NCBI GenBank assembly: GCA_045113315.1 | Contig: JBGUIX010000006.1 | Location: forward strand, 186,001-250,000 | DNA from: RUG13091 sp045113315 | GTDB lineage: Bacteria > Bacillota_I > Bacilli_A > RFN20 > CAG-826 | Direction: 5' to 3' | DNA: 64,000 bases | In this document: positions 43,096-51,437 of the stretch, in pieces | How positions within the stretch are numbered: the stretch's first letter is position 1 | Layout of the letters: every line of letters begins with the position of its first letter | Notes under the pieces: generated by a model | Told to the model about the DNA's origin: nothing | What the model saw: the letters and a program-made list of their open reading frames with translations, nothing else | Database searches by the model: none | Program-made: the position numbers and the translations under genes

Positions 43096-44925
43096 TTAGG
43101 CTTTATTGCCTTCATCCTTTTTGGTGTAATCAGCATCCACTACATCATCAGGGTTACTACCTGCCGGTTGTTCGCTATTAGCTTGACCTTGAGCAGCTTG
43201 AGCTTGTTGCATATAAGCCGCCGCTTGTTCGAGTTCACCGATACGTTTCTTAAGTGTTTCCATATCGTTATTATCTAAAGCAGTCTTTAACTCATCTCTT
43301 AATTTTTGAGTTTGTTCTTTTTGGTTTTGATCCATAGAATCGCCTTTTTCTCTCATAGCAGCATCGATATCATTAATTAATGATTCAGCTTTATTCTTGA
43401 GTTCGATTTCTTCTTTTCTCTTGTTGTCAGCTTCCGCGTTTTCTTCCGCTTCTCTGACCATTCTATCGATATCTTCTTTACTTAAACCATTAGAACCAGA
43501 GATGGTAATGTTTTGTTCTTTTTGAGTATCTAAGTCTTTCGCACTGACTTTAACGATACCGTTAACGTCGATGGAGAAGGTAACTTCAATTCTTGGTTCA
43601 CCTCTTCTAGCTGGTTTAATTCCGGTTAATTGGAAGTGACCTAATAATTTGTTATCGTGAGCCATCGGACGTTCACCTTGATAAACCATAATGTCAACTG
43701 CAGGTTGATTATCTGCCGCTGTGGAGAAGATTTGACTCTTTGTGGTTGGAATTGTGGTATTCCTTGGAATTAATGGAGTCATCACTTCACCTAAGGTTTC
43801 AATACCTAAGGTTAATGGAGTAACGTCTAATAAGACGACATCTTTGACATCACCAGAGACGACACCACCTTGATAAGCCGCACCGATGGAGACAGCTTCA
43901 TCAGGGTTAACGGATAAGTTTGGTGTTTTACCAGTCATGTTCTTCACTAATTCTTGAACGGCTGGCATACGGATAGAACCACCGATTAATAAGACTTGGT
44001 TTAAGTCATTAGCGGACATATGAGCGTCAGCTAAAGCACGTCTTACTGGTTCTTCGCATCTCTTCAAGAGATGTCTTGTTAAATCTTGGAATTTAGCTCT
44101 CGTTAATGTGGTCTCAAAGTTGACTGGGCCCGCACTGGTCATAGAGATAAATGGTAAGGAGATAACAGTTTCTGTTAAAGCGGATAATTCAATCTTCGCT
44201 TTTTCAGCGGCTTCTCTAATTCTTTGTAAGGAAGCTTTGTCGGTAATATCGACATTTGTTTCAATCTTGATTTGAGCTTTGATCCAATCAGCGACGACTT
44301 GATCCCAGTCATCACCACCGAGTTTATTATCACCAGCGGTTGAGATAACTTCGAATGTACCATCACCGATATCTAAGATTGAGACATCGAATGTACCACC
44401 ACCTAAGTCAAAGACTAAGATTTTTTCACTCTTATCGGTTTCTAAGCCATAAGCTAAGGCCGCGGCGGTTGGTTCATTAATAATTCTCACGACTTCTAAG
44501 CCAGCGATTTGGCCAGCATCTTTAGTCGCTTGTCTTTGTGCGTCATTGAAGTAAGCAGGAACAGTAATAACGGCCTTTTCAATTTTATGACCGATATTCT
44601 TTTCCGCATATTTCTTCATATACGCTAAGATTTTCGCGGAGATTTCTTGTGGGGTGAAGTCTTTATTAACACAGTTAATGTGGACTTTTTCCGCTGTACC
44701 CATCTTTCTTTTAATAGAACTCACAGTGTCTGGATTCATAACCGCTTGTCTTTTGGCGGCGTTACCAACGATTTCTTCACCACTTGCTTTAAAAGCAACG
44801 ACTGATGGAGTGGTTGGTGTTCCTTCTGGGTTAGGAATGACTTTCACTGTGCCATCTGCTTGTAAATAACTCACAACGGAGTTTGTTGTACCTAAATCGA
44901 TACCTAAGATAATTTCTTTTGCCAT
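43096..44925 (-). CDS. dnaK: Chaperone DnaK (Hsp70)
   Basis: 609 residues. ATPase domain IIGIDLGTTNSVVSYL-like start, VITVPAYFNDAQRQATKDAG, LVFDLGGGTFDVSILD and LLIGGSIRMPAVQEL; substrate domain after the linker DVVLLDVTPLTLGIETLGE; helical lid with a Gln/Ala-rich stretch and acidic end DDVVDADY. Strong AGGAGG upstream. Its stop is followed by a GC-rich hairpin before dnaJ. Regulated with the operon by the two CIRCE sites before hrcA; none is seen directly before dnaK. Confidence 0.97.
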   Translation of the reverse strand: MAKEIILGIDLGTTNSVVSYLQADGTVKVIPNPEGTPTTPSVVAFKASGEEIVGNAAKRQAVMNPDTVSSIKRKMGTAEKVHINCVNKDFTPQEISAKILAYMKKYAEKNIGHKIEKAVITVPAYFNDAQRQATKDAGQIAGLEVVRIINEPTAAALAYGLETDKSEKILVFDLGGGTFDVSILDIGDGTFEVISTAGDNKLGGDDWDQVVADWIKAQIKIETNVDITDKASLQRIREAAEKAKIELSALTETVISLPFISMTSAGPVNFETTLTRAKFQDLTRHLLKRCEEPVRRALADAHMSANDLNQVLLIGGSIRMPAVQELVKNMTGKTPNLSVNPDEAVSIGAAYQGGVVSGDVKDVVLLDVTPLTLGIETLGEVMTPLIPRNTTIPTTKSQIFSTAADNQPAVDIMVYQGERPMAHDNKLLGHFQLTGIKPARRGEPRIEVTFSIDVNGIVKVSAKDLDTQKEQNITISGSNGLSKEDIDRMVREAEENAEADNKRKEEIELKNKAESLINDIDAAMREKGDSMDQNQKEQTQKLRDELKTALDNNDMETLKKRIGELEQAAAYMQQAQAAQGQANSEQPAGSNPDDVVDADYTKKDEGNKA

Positions 44926-44942
44926 AATTCATATCCTCCTAT

Positions 44943-45521
44943 TTATGCATCAATTTTTGTTTCTTTTTCTTCTTTATGTTTGATACTCACCACGACGCTT
45001 GCGGGTCTGATGAGACGATCATGGAGCTTGTAGCCTTTGAATTGAACTTCTAAGACTCGATTTTCTTCTCCTTCATCTTCTCTAGTTTCCACCGCATTCA
45101 TCGTTTCGGGTGAGAACTTATCACCAATGTTTGGTGTGATTTCCTTAACTCCTTCGTTTTCTAACGCGGAAACCATATTTTTATAAATATATTGGAAACC
45201 GATTAGATAATTTTTTAAGTTAGGATCACTTGGTTCGTTTTTGAGTACGGCGTAGAAGCTATCGAGAACTGGTAATAATTCATCGATAAATCCTTCCGCA
45301 CGATATTTAATCGCTTGCATATGATCTTTTTCTAATTGGGAACGAAGGTTTTTTGTATCGGCATAAGCGCGATAGAATTCGTTTTTCCAATGTTCCATAT
45401 CAGCGATCGCTTTATCTCTTTCTTCTTCCACTTTGTGGAGTTTCTTTTGGAAAGACTTTTTGGGATTTTCTTTTTCCGTTAATTCTTCTTCTAATTTTTC
45501 TTCATTAGGCGTCACTTCCAT
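44943..45521 (-). CDS. grpE: Nucleotide exchange factor GrpE
   Basis: 192 residues, ADP-release factor for DnaK. Acidic N-terminus, long dimerisation helix (about 25-75: HKVEEERDKAIADMEHWKNE, RAYADTKNLRSQLEKD), then LLPVLDSFYAVL and the C-terminal beta domain ending LHDRLIRPASVVVS. Overlaps hrcA by 17 nt. The first ATG is only 2 nt from GGAGG; a GTG two codons later (45515) has better spacing of 8 nt and could be the true start. Confidence 0.93.
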   Translation of the reverse strand: MEVTPNEEKLEEELTEKENPKKSFQKKLHKVEEERDKAIADMEHWKNEFYRAYADTKNLRSQLEKDHMQAIKYRAEGFIDELLPVLDSFYAVLKNEPSDPNLKNYLIGFQYIYKNMVSALENEGVKEITPNIGDKFSPETMNAVETREDEGEENRVLEVQFKGYKLHDRLIRPASVVVSIKHKEEKETKIDA

Positions 45522-46527
45522 TACCTCCTTTATTTAAATCATCGAAATATTTATTTAATTCTTCGGTTAAGTATTCTAGAGCGGATAAGACTTTGTCATA
45601 ATCCATTCTGGTTGGTCCAAGAAGAGTAATTGTACTTTCTTCACCATCACCGATTTTAAACTTTGTGGTGATCATGGAGACATCAGGATTGGTTTCACCG
45701 ATGTTCACACTGACTTTGTCCTCATCTTCGCTTGGAAGATTTTTGAAGACTGATTTGTTATTTAATAATTTGAATACTTCTTTTAATTTTTCAGTATCGT
45801 TTTTAAATTCTGGTTGATTGAATAACTCCTCTCTTCCATATAAGCTTAAGCGGTCACCCGCGAATCTTAAGAATGTTTCAAGCAAAGCTTGGTAAACGAT
45901 ATCATGGGAGACAACATAGTCATTTAAGATTGGCTTCAAGGCTTGCATCTTCTCCACTAGTTCACTGACAGGGGTACCGGTTAATCTTTCATTTAAGATC
46001 TTCACACATTGCACGACTTCTTCACTTTTAATCGTGTTAGGAATAATGAATGTTTTGTTTTCGACATAACCTTTATCGGTCACGAATACGGCGGTTAAGG
46101 TATTTTCACCAATTTGAATCACTTGCACATTCGCTAATTTTTCTTCGTTTTCATTTCTACCTGTAACGACGGAAACTAAGTTCGTCATATGGGATAAGAT
46201 TTCGCAACTCTCCTTAATGACTTCTTCGATCGATTGCATCTTTTGTTCGAGAACAACCTGTAAGGAATGTTTAAGTTCTTCATCGATGGTCTTATCACGT
46301 AGGTATTCGCAATAATATTTATATCCTTTTGTCGAAGGAACACGCCCGGAAGAGGAATGCGTCTTTTCGATATAACCCATCTTCTCTAAAGCGAACATCT
46401 CATTTCTAATTGTGGCGGAAGAATAAGGTAATTTATATTCATCGATCAAGGTATGACTACCAACGGGTTGAGCGTTCTTGATGAAGTAATCGACGATGTA
46501 CTTAAGTATCGTATCGCTTCTTGTCAT
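45505..46527 (-). CDS. hrcA: Heat-inducible repressor HrcA
   Basis: 340 residues, repressor that binds CIRCE and needs GroEL. N-terminal winged helix TRSDTILKYIVDYFIKNAQPVGS, with LPYSSATIRNEMFALEKMGYIEKTHSSSGRVPSTKGYKYYC; GAF-like middle; C-terminal ITLLGPTRMDYDKVLSALEYL. Two CIRCE operators lie just upstream, so it is autoregulated with grpE, dnaK and dnaJ. ATG has AGGAGG 8 nt before it. Confidence 0.95.
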   Translation of the reverse strand: MTRSDTILKYIVDYFIKNAQPVGSHTLIDEYKLPYSSATIRNEMFALEKMGYIEKTHSSSGRVPSTKGYKYYCEYLRDKTIDEELKHSLQVVLEQKMQSIEEVIKESCEILSHMTNLVSVVTGRNENEEKLANVQVIQIGENTLTAVFVTDKGYVENKTFIIPNTIKSEEVVQCVKILNERLTGTPVSELVEKMQALKPILNDYVVSHDIVYQALLETFLRFAGDRLSLYGREELFNQPEFKNDTEKLKEVFKLLNNKSVFKNLPSEDEDKVSVNIGETNPDVSMITTKFKIGDGEESTITLLGPTRMDYDKVLSALEYLTEELNKYFDDLNKGGNGSDA

Positions 46528-46542
46528 AATTCTTCCTCCTAT

Positions 46543-46569
46543 TTGGCACTCCTATCTTTCAAGTGCTAA
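46543..46569 (-). promoter_or_regulatory. CIRCE operator 1 (proximal)
   Basis: TTGGCACTC, 9-nt spacer, AAGTGCTAA: two mismatches from the TTAGCACTC-N9-GAGTGCTAA consensus. Lies between the -10 box and the hrcA ribosome binding site, at the transcription start and leader. Confidence 0.92.
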
Positions 46570-46573
46570 TTTT

Positions 46574-46601
46574 ATTTTAGCGATTTTGTTAGCACTGTCA
46601 A
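46574..46601 (-). promoter_or_regulatory. Sigma-A promoter of the hrcA operon
   Basis: Minus strand -35 TTGACA (46601-46596), 16-bp spacer, -10 TAAAAT (46579-46574). Flanked and partly covered by the two CIRCE sites. Confidence 0.88.
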
Positions 46602-46615
46602 CAATTAACTGCTAA
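46589..46615 (-). promoter_or_regulatory. CIRCE operator 2 (distal, over -35)
   Basis: Plus strand TTAGCACTG, 9-nt spacer, AACTGCTAA. Same 9-9-9 geometry as CIRCE with three mismatches; it covers the -35 hexamer. Confidence 0.75.
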
Positions 46616-46639
46616 AAAAGTGCATTTTTGATGATGCAC
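46614..46639 (-). terminator. Terminator after hemW
   Basis: Minus strand GTGCAT / ATGCAC stem, 8-nt loop, then six T. It abuts the distal CIRCE. Confidence 0.8.
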
Positions 46640-46673
46640 CTTTGGTGAAATATAAGATTTGTTTAAGAAATAA

Positions 46674-47777
46674 TTAGTCGATAAGGTCCATAATGAGGCT
46701 ATCAAGGATCATCATACCTTCAAATGTTGGGTATAATTTATCGCCGTCTAAAACCAATAATCTTCTTTTGATAAATGAATCTATCTGCGTTTTTTTCTTT
46801 TCGTATAAATCTTCAGAGAATTTCTCTTTGTATTTAGCTAATGAAATACCTTTATTTGTTCTTAAGTTAAGCATGATGAAATAGGTTTTATCTTCTTTAA
46901 GGCTCACTACTTCTTTTTCTTCTATATAATCCTTATTTAAATATTTATTTAAGTTCTTAGTGTTTTTATAACGATTATTATCGATATATCCCGCTGCCCC
47001 TAAACCGATTCCGTAATAAGTTTCATCCTTCCAATATGTGAGATTATGAAGACTTTCTTTTCCCTTTTTTGCCCAGTTAGATATCTCATAATGGGTAAAG
47101 CCTTTCTCTTTTAATAAGCAATCAGCAAGTTCATATAGATCAAGAGCAAATTCTTCATTTGGCTCGTTAATTTTATTTATAAAAAAGACAGTATTTGGAT
47201 TAACAGTTAACGAATAACAAGAAATGTGATCGGGATTTAAAGACAAAATATTTATTAAATCTTTCTTAAATAAAACTTTAGAGACGTTAGGAAGGCCGAT
47301 AATTAAATCGAGGTTTAGATTATCAAATCCCATTTTTCTAGCGTTAGAAACGGCGATTTTGACATCGTTAAAGGTGTGGTGACGGTTAATCATCTTTAAT
47401 ATTTCATCATCTGTAGATTCCACACCGATAGATATACGGTTCACCCCACCATTTTTCATCATCTTTAATTTATTAATGCTTAACGATTCTGGATTAGCTT
47501 CAAAGGTATATTCTTTAACACCTTTTGTGTATGGTTTAACTAGATTAATTAATTCTAAAAACAAATCGTCATCTAAGGATGTCGGTGTTCCTCCACCTAC
47601 ATAAATAGTGTCGAGTTCCTCTATTTGATAACTCTCTAGTTCATCTTTTAAAGCGATGAGATATTTTTCCGCAAAATTACGAAAATACTGCAACTTAGTA
47701 AAGTCACAGTAATCGCATAAATGTTCACAAAATGGAACATGAATATATAAAGATTTCGGTTTATTAATCCTCGTCAT
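46674..47777 (-). CDS. hemW: HemW-like radical SAM protein
   Basis: 367 residues with the start proposed at the ATG in MTRINKPKSLYIHVPFC, which places the family N-terminus correctly and overlaps the upstream small gene by 14 nt; a start 45 nt earlier is possible. Radical SAM cluster CEHLCDYCDF (CxxxCxxC), TIYVGGGTPTSLDD, EANPESLS, GVNRISIGVES and a C-terminal HemN-type domain. HemW binds heme and is thought to be a heme chaperone; it is often mislabelled coproporphyrinogen dehydrogenase. Located just ahead of hrcA as in Bacillus. Confidence 0.9.
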   Translation of the reverse strand: MTRINKPKSLYIHVPFCEHLCDYCDFTKLQYFRNFAEKYLIALKDELESYQIEELDTIYVGGGTPTSLDDDLFLELINLVKPYTKGVKEYTFEANPESLSINKLKMMKNGGVNRISIGVESTDDEILKMINRHHTFNDVKIAVSNARKMGFDNLNLDLIIGLPNVSKVLFKKDLINILSLNPDHISCYSLTVNPNTVFFINKINEPNEEFALDLYELADCLLKEKGFTHYEISNWAKKGKESLHNLTYWKDETYYGIGLGAAGYIDNNRYKNTKNLNKYLNKDYIEEKEVVSLKEDKTYFIMLNLRTNKGISLAKYKEKFSEDLYEKKKTQIDSFIKRRLLVLDGDKLYPTFEGMMILDSLIMDLID

Positions 47778-48012
47778 CGGTTGGTTTATAATCTTCGATT
47801 GCTTTTCTAGCTTGTTCATCATCGACTGGTTCTAAACGACGGTCAAGTTCTTCTTGAGCGTAATCTTTTTCTGTCTTTGGCGTTTCTTGTTCTTTAAGTT
47901 TTGGTTTTAAGAAACGATAGATGACAAAGGCGATAATCGCGATTAAAGCAAAAATGCCTAATACGATGGCAAATATAACGAATCCGTTCATTTCTCCGGC
48001 AAATGTTTTCAT
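47764..48012 (-). CDS. Small single-pass membrane protein, unknown
   Basis: 82 residues. One membrane helix at about 10-33 (FVIFAIVLGIFALIAIIAFVIY), then a basic stop-transfer (RFLKPKLK) and an acidic cytoplasmic tail rich in Glu/Asp/Lys. No family recognised. It has AAGGAG upstream and lies between the Fic-like gene and hemW, overlapping hemW. The topology resembles many small Mollicutes/Bacilli membrane proteins of unknown role. Confidence 0.7.
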   Translation of the reverse strand: MKTFAGEMNGFVIFAIVLGIFALIAIIAFVIYRFLKPKLKEQETPKTEKDYAQEELDRRLEPVDDEQARKAIEDYKPTDDED

Positions 48013-48025
48013 ATTTTAATTCTCC

Positions 48026-49504
48026 TTATTTACGTGGAATTGGTGTATAGATGAATTTTTTGTTGCTACTATCTTTACGATAATAACCTAATTCCACTAA
48101 GTGGTCCATAGCGGTTCTCGCTGTTTCGTAGACACAACCTATCATACGCTTATATTGTGCAATTGTATAACTTTTACCTAATGTACAGTGTCTAGCATAG
48201 AAATGTGCTTCGTGTTTTCTTAAAGAAGGATCAAGCTCTAATAAGTGTTGCTCTAAACGTAAAGCTTGCTTTTCATCTATGGCAGGCGGGATATAACTAA
48301 CCGCGATTTGTTCAGGTTGAGCGGACGATTCTTCTCTTACTTGAACCATAGGTTCTTCTTTCTTTTCTACCACTAATGGCTCTGGTTTTTGAACTTCAAC
48401 TTCTGGTTCACTAACCACTTCTTTCTTCTCTTCTTGATTATCGAATAAGGAAGGTTGCTCAGTTGTATAAGAAACTGATGGAGTCACTACTGGTTCTTTC
48501 TTTTCATCAACACGGTAGAAATCTTCTCTCACTGTGGATACTTTTAAGTTAGTCATGAAGTCGACGCACTCATCGATCGTGGCTTCTAGTTGCTTTAAAG
48601 CAAAGTTAACGAAATAGGTGGTATCACTAGTCTTTTGGACTTCGACGAATAATCTAGCGATTTCCTCTTGATTCTCAGAGATTAAAGATTCGATTGGTAA
48701 TAAAGCACCCATCTCATCTAAACCATCATGCGCTAAGATGGATTTAGCAATTAATAAAGCAATCTCATCTGAAAAAGTCGCAAATGGACGAATGTAATTG
48801 ATGTAATAATAAGCAATCGCTGCTTTGCAGCCTGATGATAATTGTGAGGTAGCAATGAAGGAGAATAAACCATCCATCATGCCTTCGATTAAAGCGACAG
48901 GTGCGCAAGTATAGATTCTATCAATTAAAACTCTATTCTCACGATTGGTATCTTCGGTACTTCTATAAAAACTTGTTAATTCTTCTGTACCGGTTAATAT
49001 GGAATAAAGTTCCGCTAAAAAGTCATCGTTAATTGGATTAACATAACTTCTTTTAACAAAGTTAAGAGCGTTAAGGTAATTGACCAAAACACGCACTGAT
49101 GGAGCAGGTTCTTTAATATCACCATGGATTAAGGAACGAAGATAGTTATCAGAAACTTCAATTTCGTGTTCTTTGGCTAGATATTTCAAAGCTTTGATTA
49201 AACAATCATCTTCAAATCTTGTCACTTCACCATTATTAATATTGAGTCTAGAATAATCCTTCGCTACTCTAACTAATTTTAAATTAGTTGTGCTGATAAG
49301 TGCGTTCACTGTCGGACATAAACATAAGACTAATTGATTCTTCTCAATAGTTTTAACGCTTAAGTAACGATTAAAGTTAGAACGATAATTTAAGATAGAA
49401 CTCCAGATGCTATCGATCATACTCATCTTAAGTTCTTTGCTAACTTCTGATCTTGTTGCGTATTTGCCTTCAGTAAAACGAATCGCTAATTCATTGCTGG
49501 CCAT
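48026..49504 (-). CDS. Fic-domain-like protein with degenerate active site
   Basis: 492 residues. Residues about 130-330 look like a Fic fold: RSTEDTNRENRVLI, then the helix pair ending AAIAYYYINYIRPFATFSDEIAL. At the position of the Fic motif HPFxxGNGRxxR it reads RPFATFSDEIAL, so the catalytic His and the phosphate-binding GNGR are lost and AMP transfer is unlikely. A Pro/Glu/Val linker (about 335-415) leads to a C-terminal winged-helix-like domain (YTIAQYKRMIGCVYETARTA). It could be a DNA-binding regulator. Fic assignment is by pattern only. It has its own TATAAT promoter and GAGGTG start site, inserted between lepA and hemW. Confidence 0.6.
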   Translation of the reverse strand: MASNELAIRFTEGKYATRSEVSKELKMSMIDSIWSSILNYRSNFNRYLSVKTIEKNQLVLCLCPTVNALISTTNLKLVRVAKDYSRLNINNGEVTRFEDDCLIKALKYLAKEHEIEVSDNYLRSLIHGDIKEPAPSVRVLVNYLNALNFVKRSYVNPINDDFLAELYSILTGTEELTSFYRSTEDTNRENRVLIDRIYTCAPVALIEGMMDGLFSFIATSQLSSGCKAAIAYYYINYIRPFATFSDEIALLIAKSILAHDGLDEMGALLPIESLISENQEEIARLFVEVQKTSDTTYFVNFALKQLEATIDECVDFMTNLKVSTVREDFYRVDEKKEPVVTPSVSYTTEQPSLFDNQEEKKEVVSEPEVEVQKPEPLVVEKKEEPMVQVREESSAQPEQIAVSYIPPAIDEKQALRLEQHLLELDPSLRKHEAHFYARHCTLGKSYTIAQYKRMIGCVYETARTAMDHLVELGYYRKDSSNKKFIYTPIPRK

Positions 49505-49530
49505 AATATCACCTCTTTGTCATCATTATA

Positions 49531-49551
49531 AATAAAAAGCACCATAGGTGC
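49531..49551 (-). terminator. Terminator after lepA
   Basis: Minus strand GCACC / GGTGC stem with 3-nt loop, then TTTTTATTT, which also contributes to the next promoter. Confidence 0.82.
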
Positions 49552-49569
49552 AACAAAAAACCAAAAATG

Positions 49570-49586
49570 TACTAATTTTATACTGA
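49570..49586 (-). repeat. 11-bp-period hexamer repeat (TACTAA-N5-TACTGA)
   Basis: Plus strand TACTAA (49570-49575) and TACTGA (49581-49586). In lepA sense it reads TCAGTA then TTAGTA. Lies between lepA stop and its terminator. Confidence 0.5.
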
Positions 49587-49594
49587 AAATATAG

Positions 49595-51409
49595 TTAATC
49601 ACTATCTTCGTCAATCGATAAGATTGACATAAAGGCTTCTTGTGGAACTTCCACAGAGCCGATTTTTTTCATGCGTTTCTTGCCTTCTTTTTGCTTCTCT
49701 AAAAGCTTCTTTTTACGGGTGATATCACCACCATAACACTTGGCAAGAACGTCTTTTCTGACCGCTTTTACATCGCATCTAGCGATGGCTTTTCCACCAA
49801 TTGCGGCTTGAATTGGAATTTCGAATTGGTGGCGAGGAATAACTTCTTTTATTCTACGAATAATTCCTAAACCACGATGATAAGCATCGGGACGATAAAC
49901 GATACTGCTCAAAGCATCCACGACTGTTCCATTTAATAAAACATCAAGTTTTACTAAGTCAGATTTCTTATAATCAGAGAACTCATAGTCAAAAGAAGCA
50001 TATCCTTTTGTGTAGCTTTTTAATTTGTCAAAGAAATTGTAAACAATTTCGGATAGAGGTAACTCATAGGTTAGAATCATTCTAGTATCATCAAAATATT
50101 CTAAGTTGGTATATATGCCTCTTCTTTCTTGGCAGAGTTCCATGATTGGACCGACATATTCTTTCGGTGTCATAATCGAGGCTCTGACATATGGTTCTTC
50201 GATAGAAGAAATCTTGCTACCATCAGGTAATTTTGCGGGGTTATCTAAATTTAATGTTGTGCCATCTGTTAAATTAACATGATAGATAACGCTAGGTGCG
50301 GTTAAGATGAGATCAAGGTTATATTCTCTTTCTAATCGTTCTTGAACGATATCCATATGTAATAGACCTAAAAAGCCACATCTAAAACCAAAGCCTAAAG
50401 CTTGGCTAGTTTCTGCCACAAATTGTAAAGAGGCATCGTTAAGAGCAAGCTTTTCTAAAGCTTCTTTCAAGTCTTGATATTTCTTGCTATCGACTGGATA
50501 TAATCCACAGTAAACCATTGGGTTAATTAAACGATATCCAGGCAAAGCTTCTTTTGTCGGATTATCAAAACTAGTTACCGTATCACCAGGATGGACATCT
50601 TTGATGTCTTTTATCTGAGCGCACAAATAACCAACTTGACCAGCGGAAAGAGTTTTAGTTTTTAATTCATTAGGAGTTCTAATACCCACTTCTGTGACTT
50701 GATAATCGGTTCCCGCTTGCATAAGTTTGATATGGTCTCCAACACTAACTTCACCATCTTTAATTCTAATAAGAATTACAACACCTCTATATGGGTCATA
50801 ATAACTATCGAATATTAGCGCTTTTAGTGGAGCTTTATAGTCTCCATTTGGGGCAGGAACATTTTTGACGATATATTCTAATAATTCATGGATGTGATAT
50901 CCGGTCTTGGCGGATACTTCCACAGCATTCGTACAATCAATACCGATTCTCTTTTCAATTTCTTGCTTGCACCATTCGGGTTGTGCGCTGGGTAAATCAA
51001 TTTTATTGATTACTGGTAATATTTCTAAATTATTATCGACCGCTAAATAGACGTTAGCGAGAGTTTGAGCTTCCACTCCTTGTGTGGCATCAACCACTAA
51101 AAGAGCCCCTTCGCATGCGGCTAAAGAACGGCTTACTTCGTAAGTGAAGTCGACATGCCCAGGAGTGTCGATTAAATTAAAGATATATTCTTCACCATCA
51201 TCTGCTTTGTAACTTAAAGTTACAGCGTTAAGCTTAATGGTGATTCCTCTTTCTCTTTCTAAGTCCATGGAATCTAAGATTTGATCTTTCATTTCTCTAG
51301 CTTCTATCGCCCCAGTGGATTCTAAAATACGATCCGCTAATGTGGACTTGCCATGGTCAATATGAGCGATAATGGAGAAATTTCTAATCTTTTCTTGTTT
51401 GAAATCCAT
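49595..51409 (-). CDS. lepA: Elongation factor 4 (LepA)
   Basis: 604 residues, ribosomal translocation/assembly GTPase. G1 AHIDHGKSTLADRILE, G2 ERGITIKLN, G3 DTPGHVDF, G4 NKIDLPSA; EF-G-like domains follow and the LepA-specific C-terminal domain has YHRGLGIIRRIKEVIPRHQFEIPIQAAIG and CYGGDITRKKKLLEKQKEGKKRMK. No ribosome binding site: TATAAT (51424-51419) ends 9 nt before the ATG, so the leader is at most a few bases. Confidence 0.97.
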   Translation of the reverse strand: MDFKQEKIRNFSIIAHIDHGKSTLADRILESTGAIEAREMKDQILDSMDLERERGITIKLNAVTLSYKADDGEEYIFNLIDTPGHVDFTYEVSRSLAACEGALLVVDATQGVEAQTLANVYLAVDNNLEILPVINKIDLPSAQPEWCKQEIEKRIGIDCTNAVEVSAKTGYHIHELLEYIVKNVPAPNGDYKAPLKALIFDSYYDPYRGVVILIRIKDGEVSVGDHIKLMQAGTDYQVTEVGIRTPNELKTKTLSAGQVGYLCAQIKDIKDVHPGDTVTSFDNPTKEALPGYRLINPMVYCGLYPVDSKKYQDLKEALEKLALNDASLQFVAETSQALGFGFRCGFLGLLHMDIVQERLEREYNLDLILTAPSVIYHVNLTDGTTLNLDNPAKLPDGSKISSIEEPYVRASIMTPKEYVGPIMELCQERRGIYTNLEYFDDTRMILTYELPLSEIVYNFFDKLKSYTKGYASFDYEFSDYKKSDLVKLDVLLNGTVVDALSSIVYRPDAYHRGLGIIRRIKEVIPRHQFEIPIQAAIGGKAIARCDVKAVRKDVLAKCYGGDITRKKKLLEKQKEGKKRMKKIGSVEVPQEAFMSILSIDEDSD

Positions 51410-51437
51410 AATGCCTAAATTATATCAATAATTTTTA

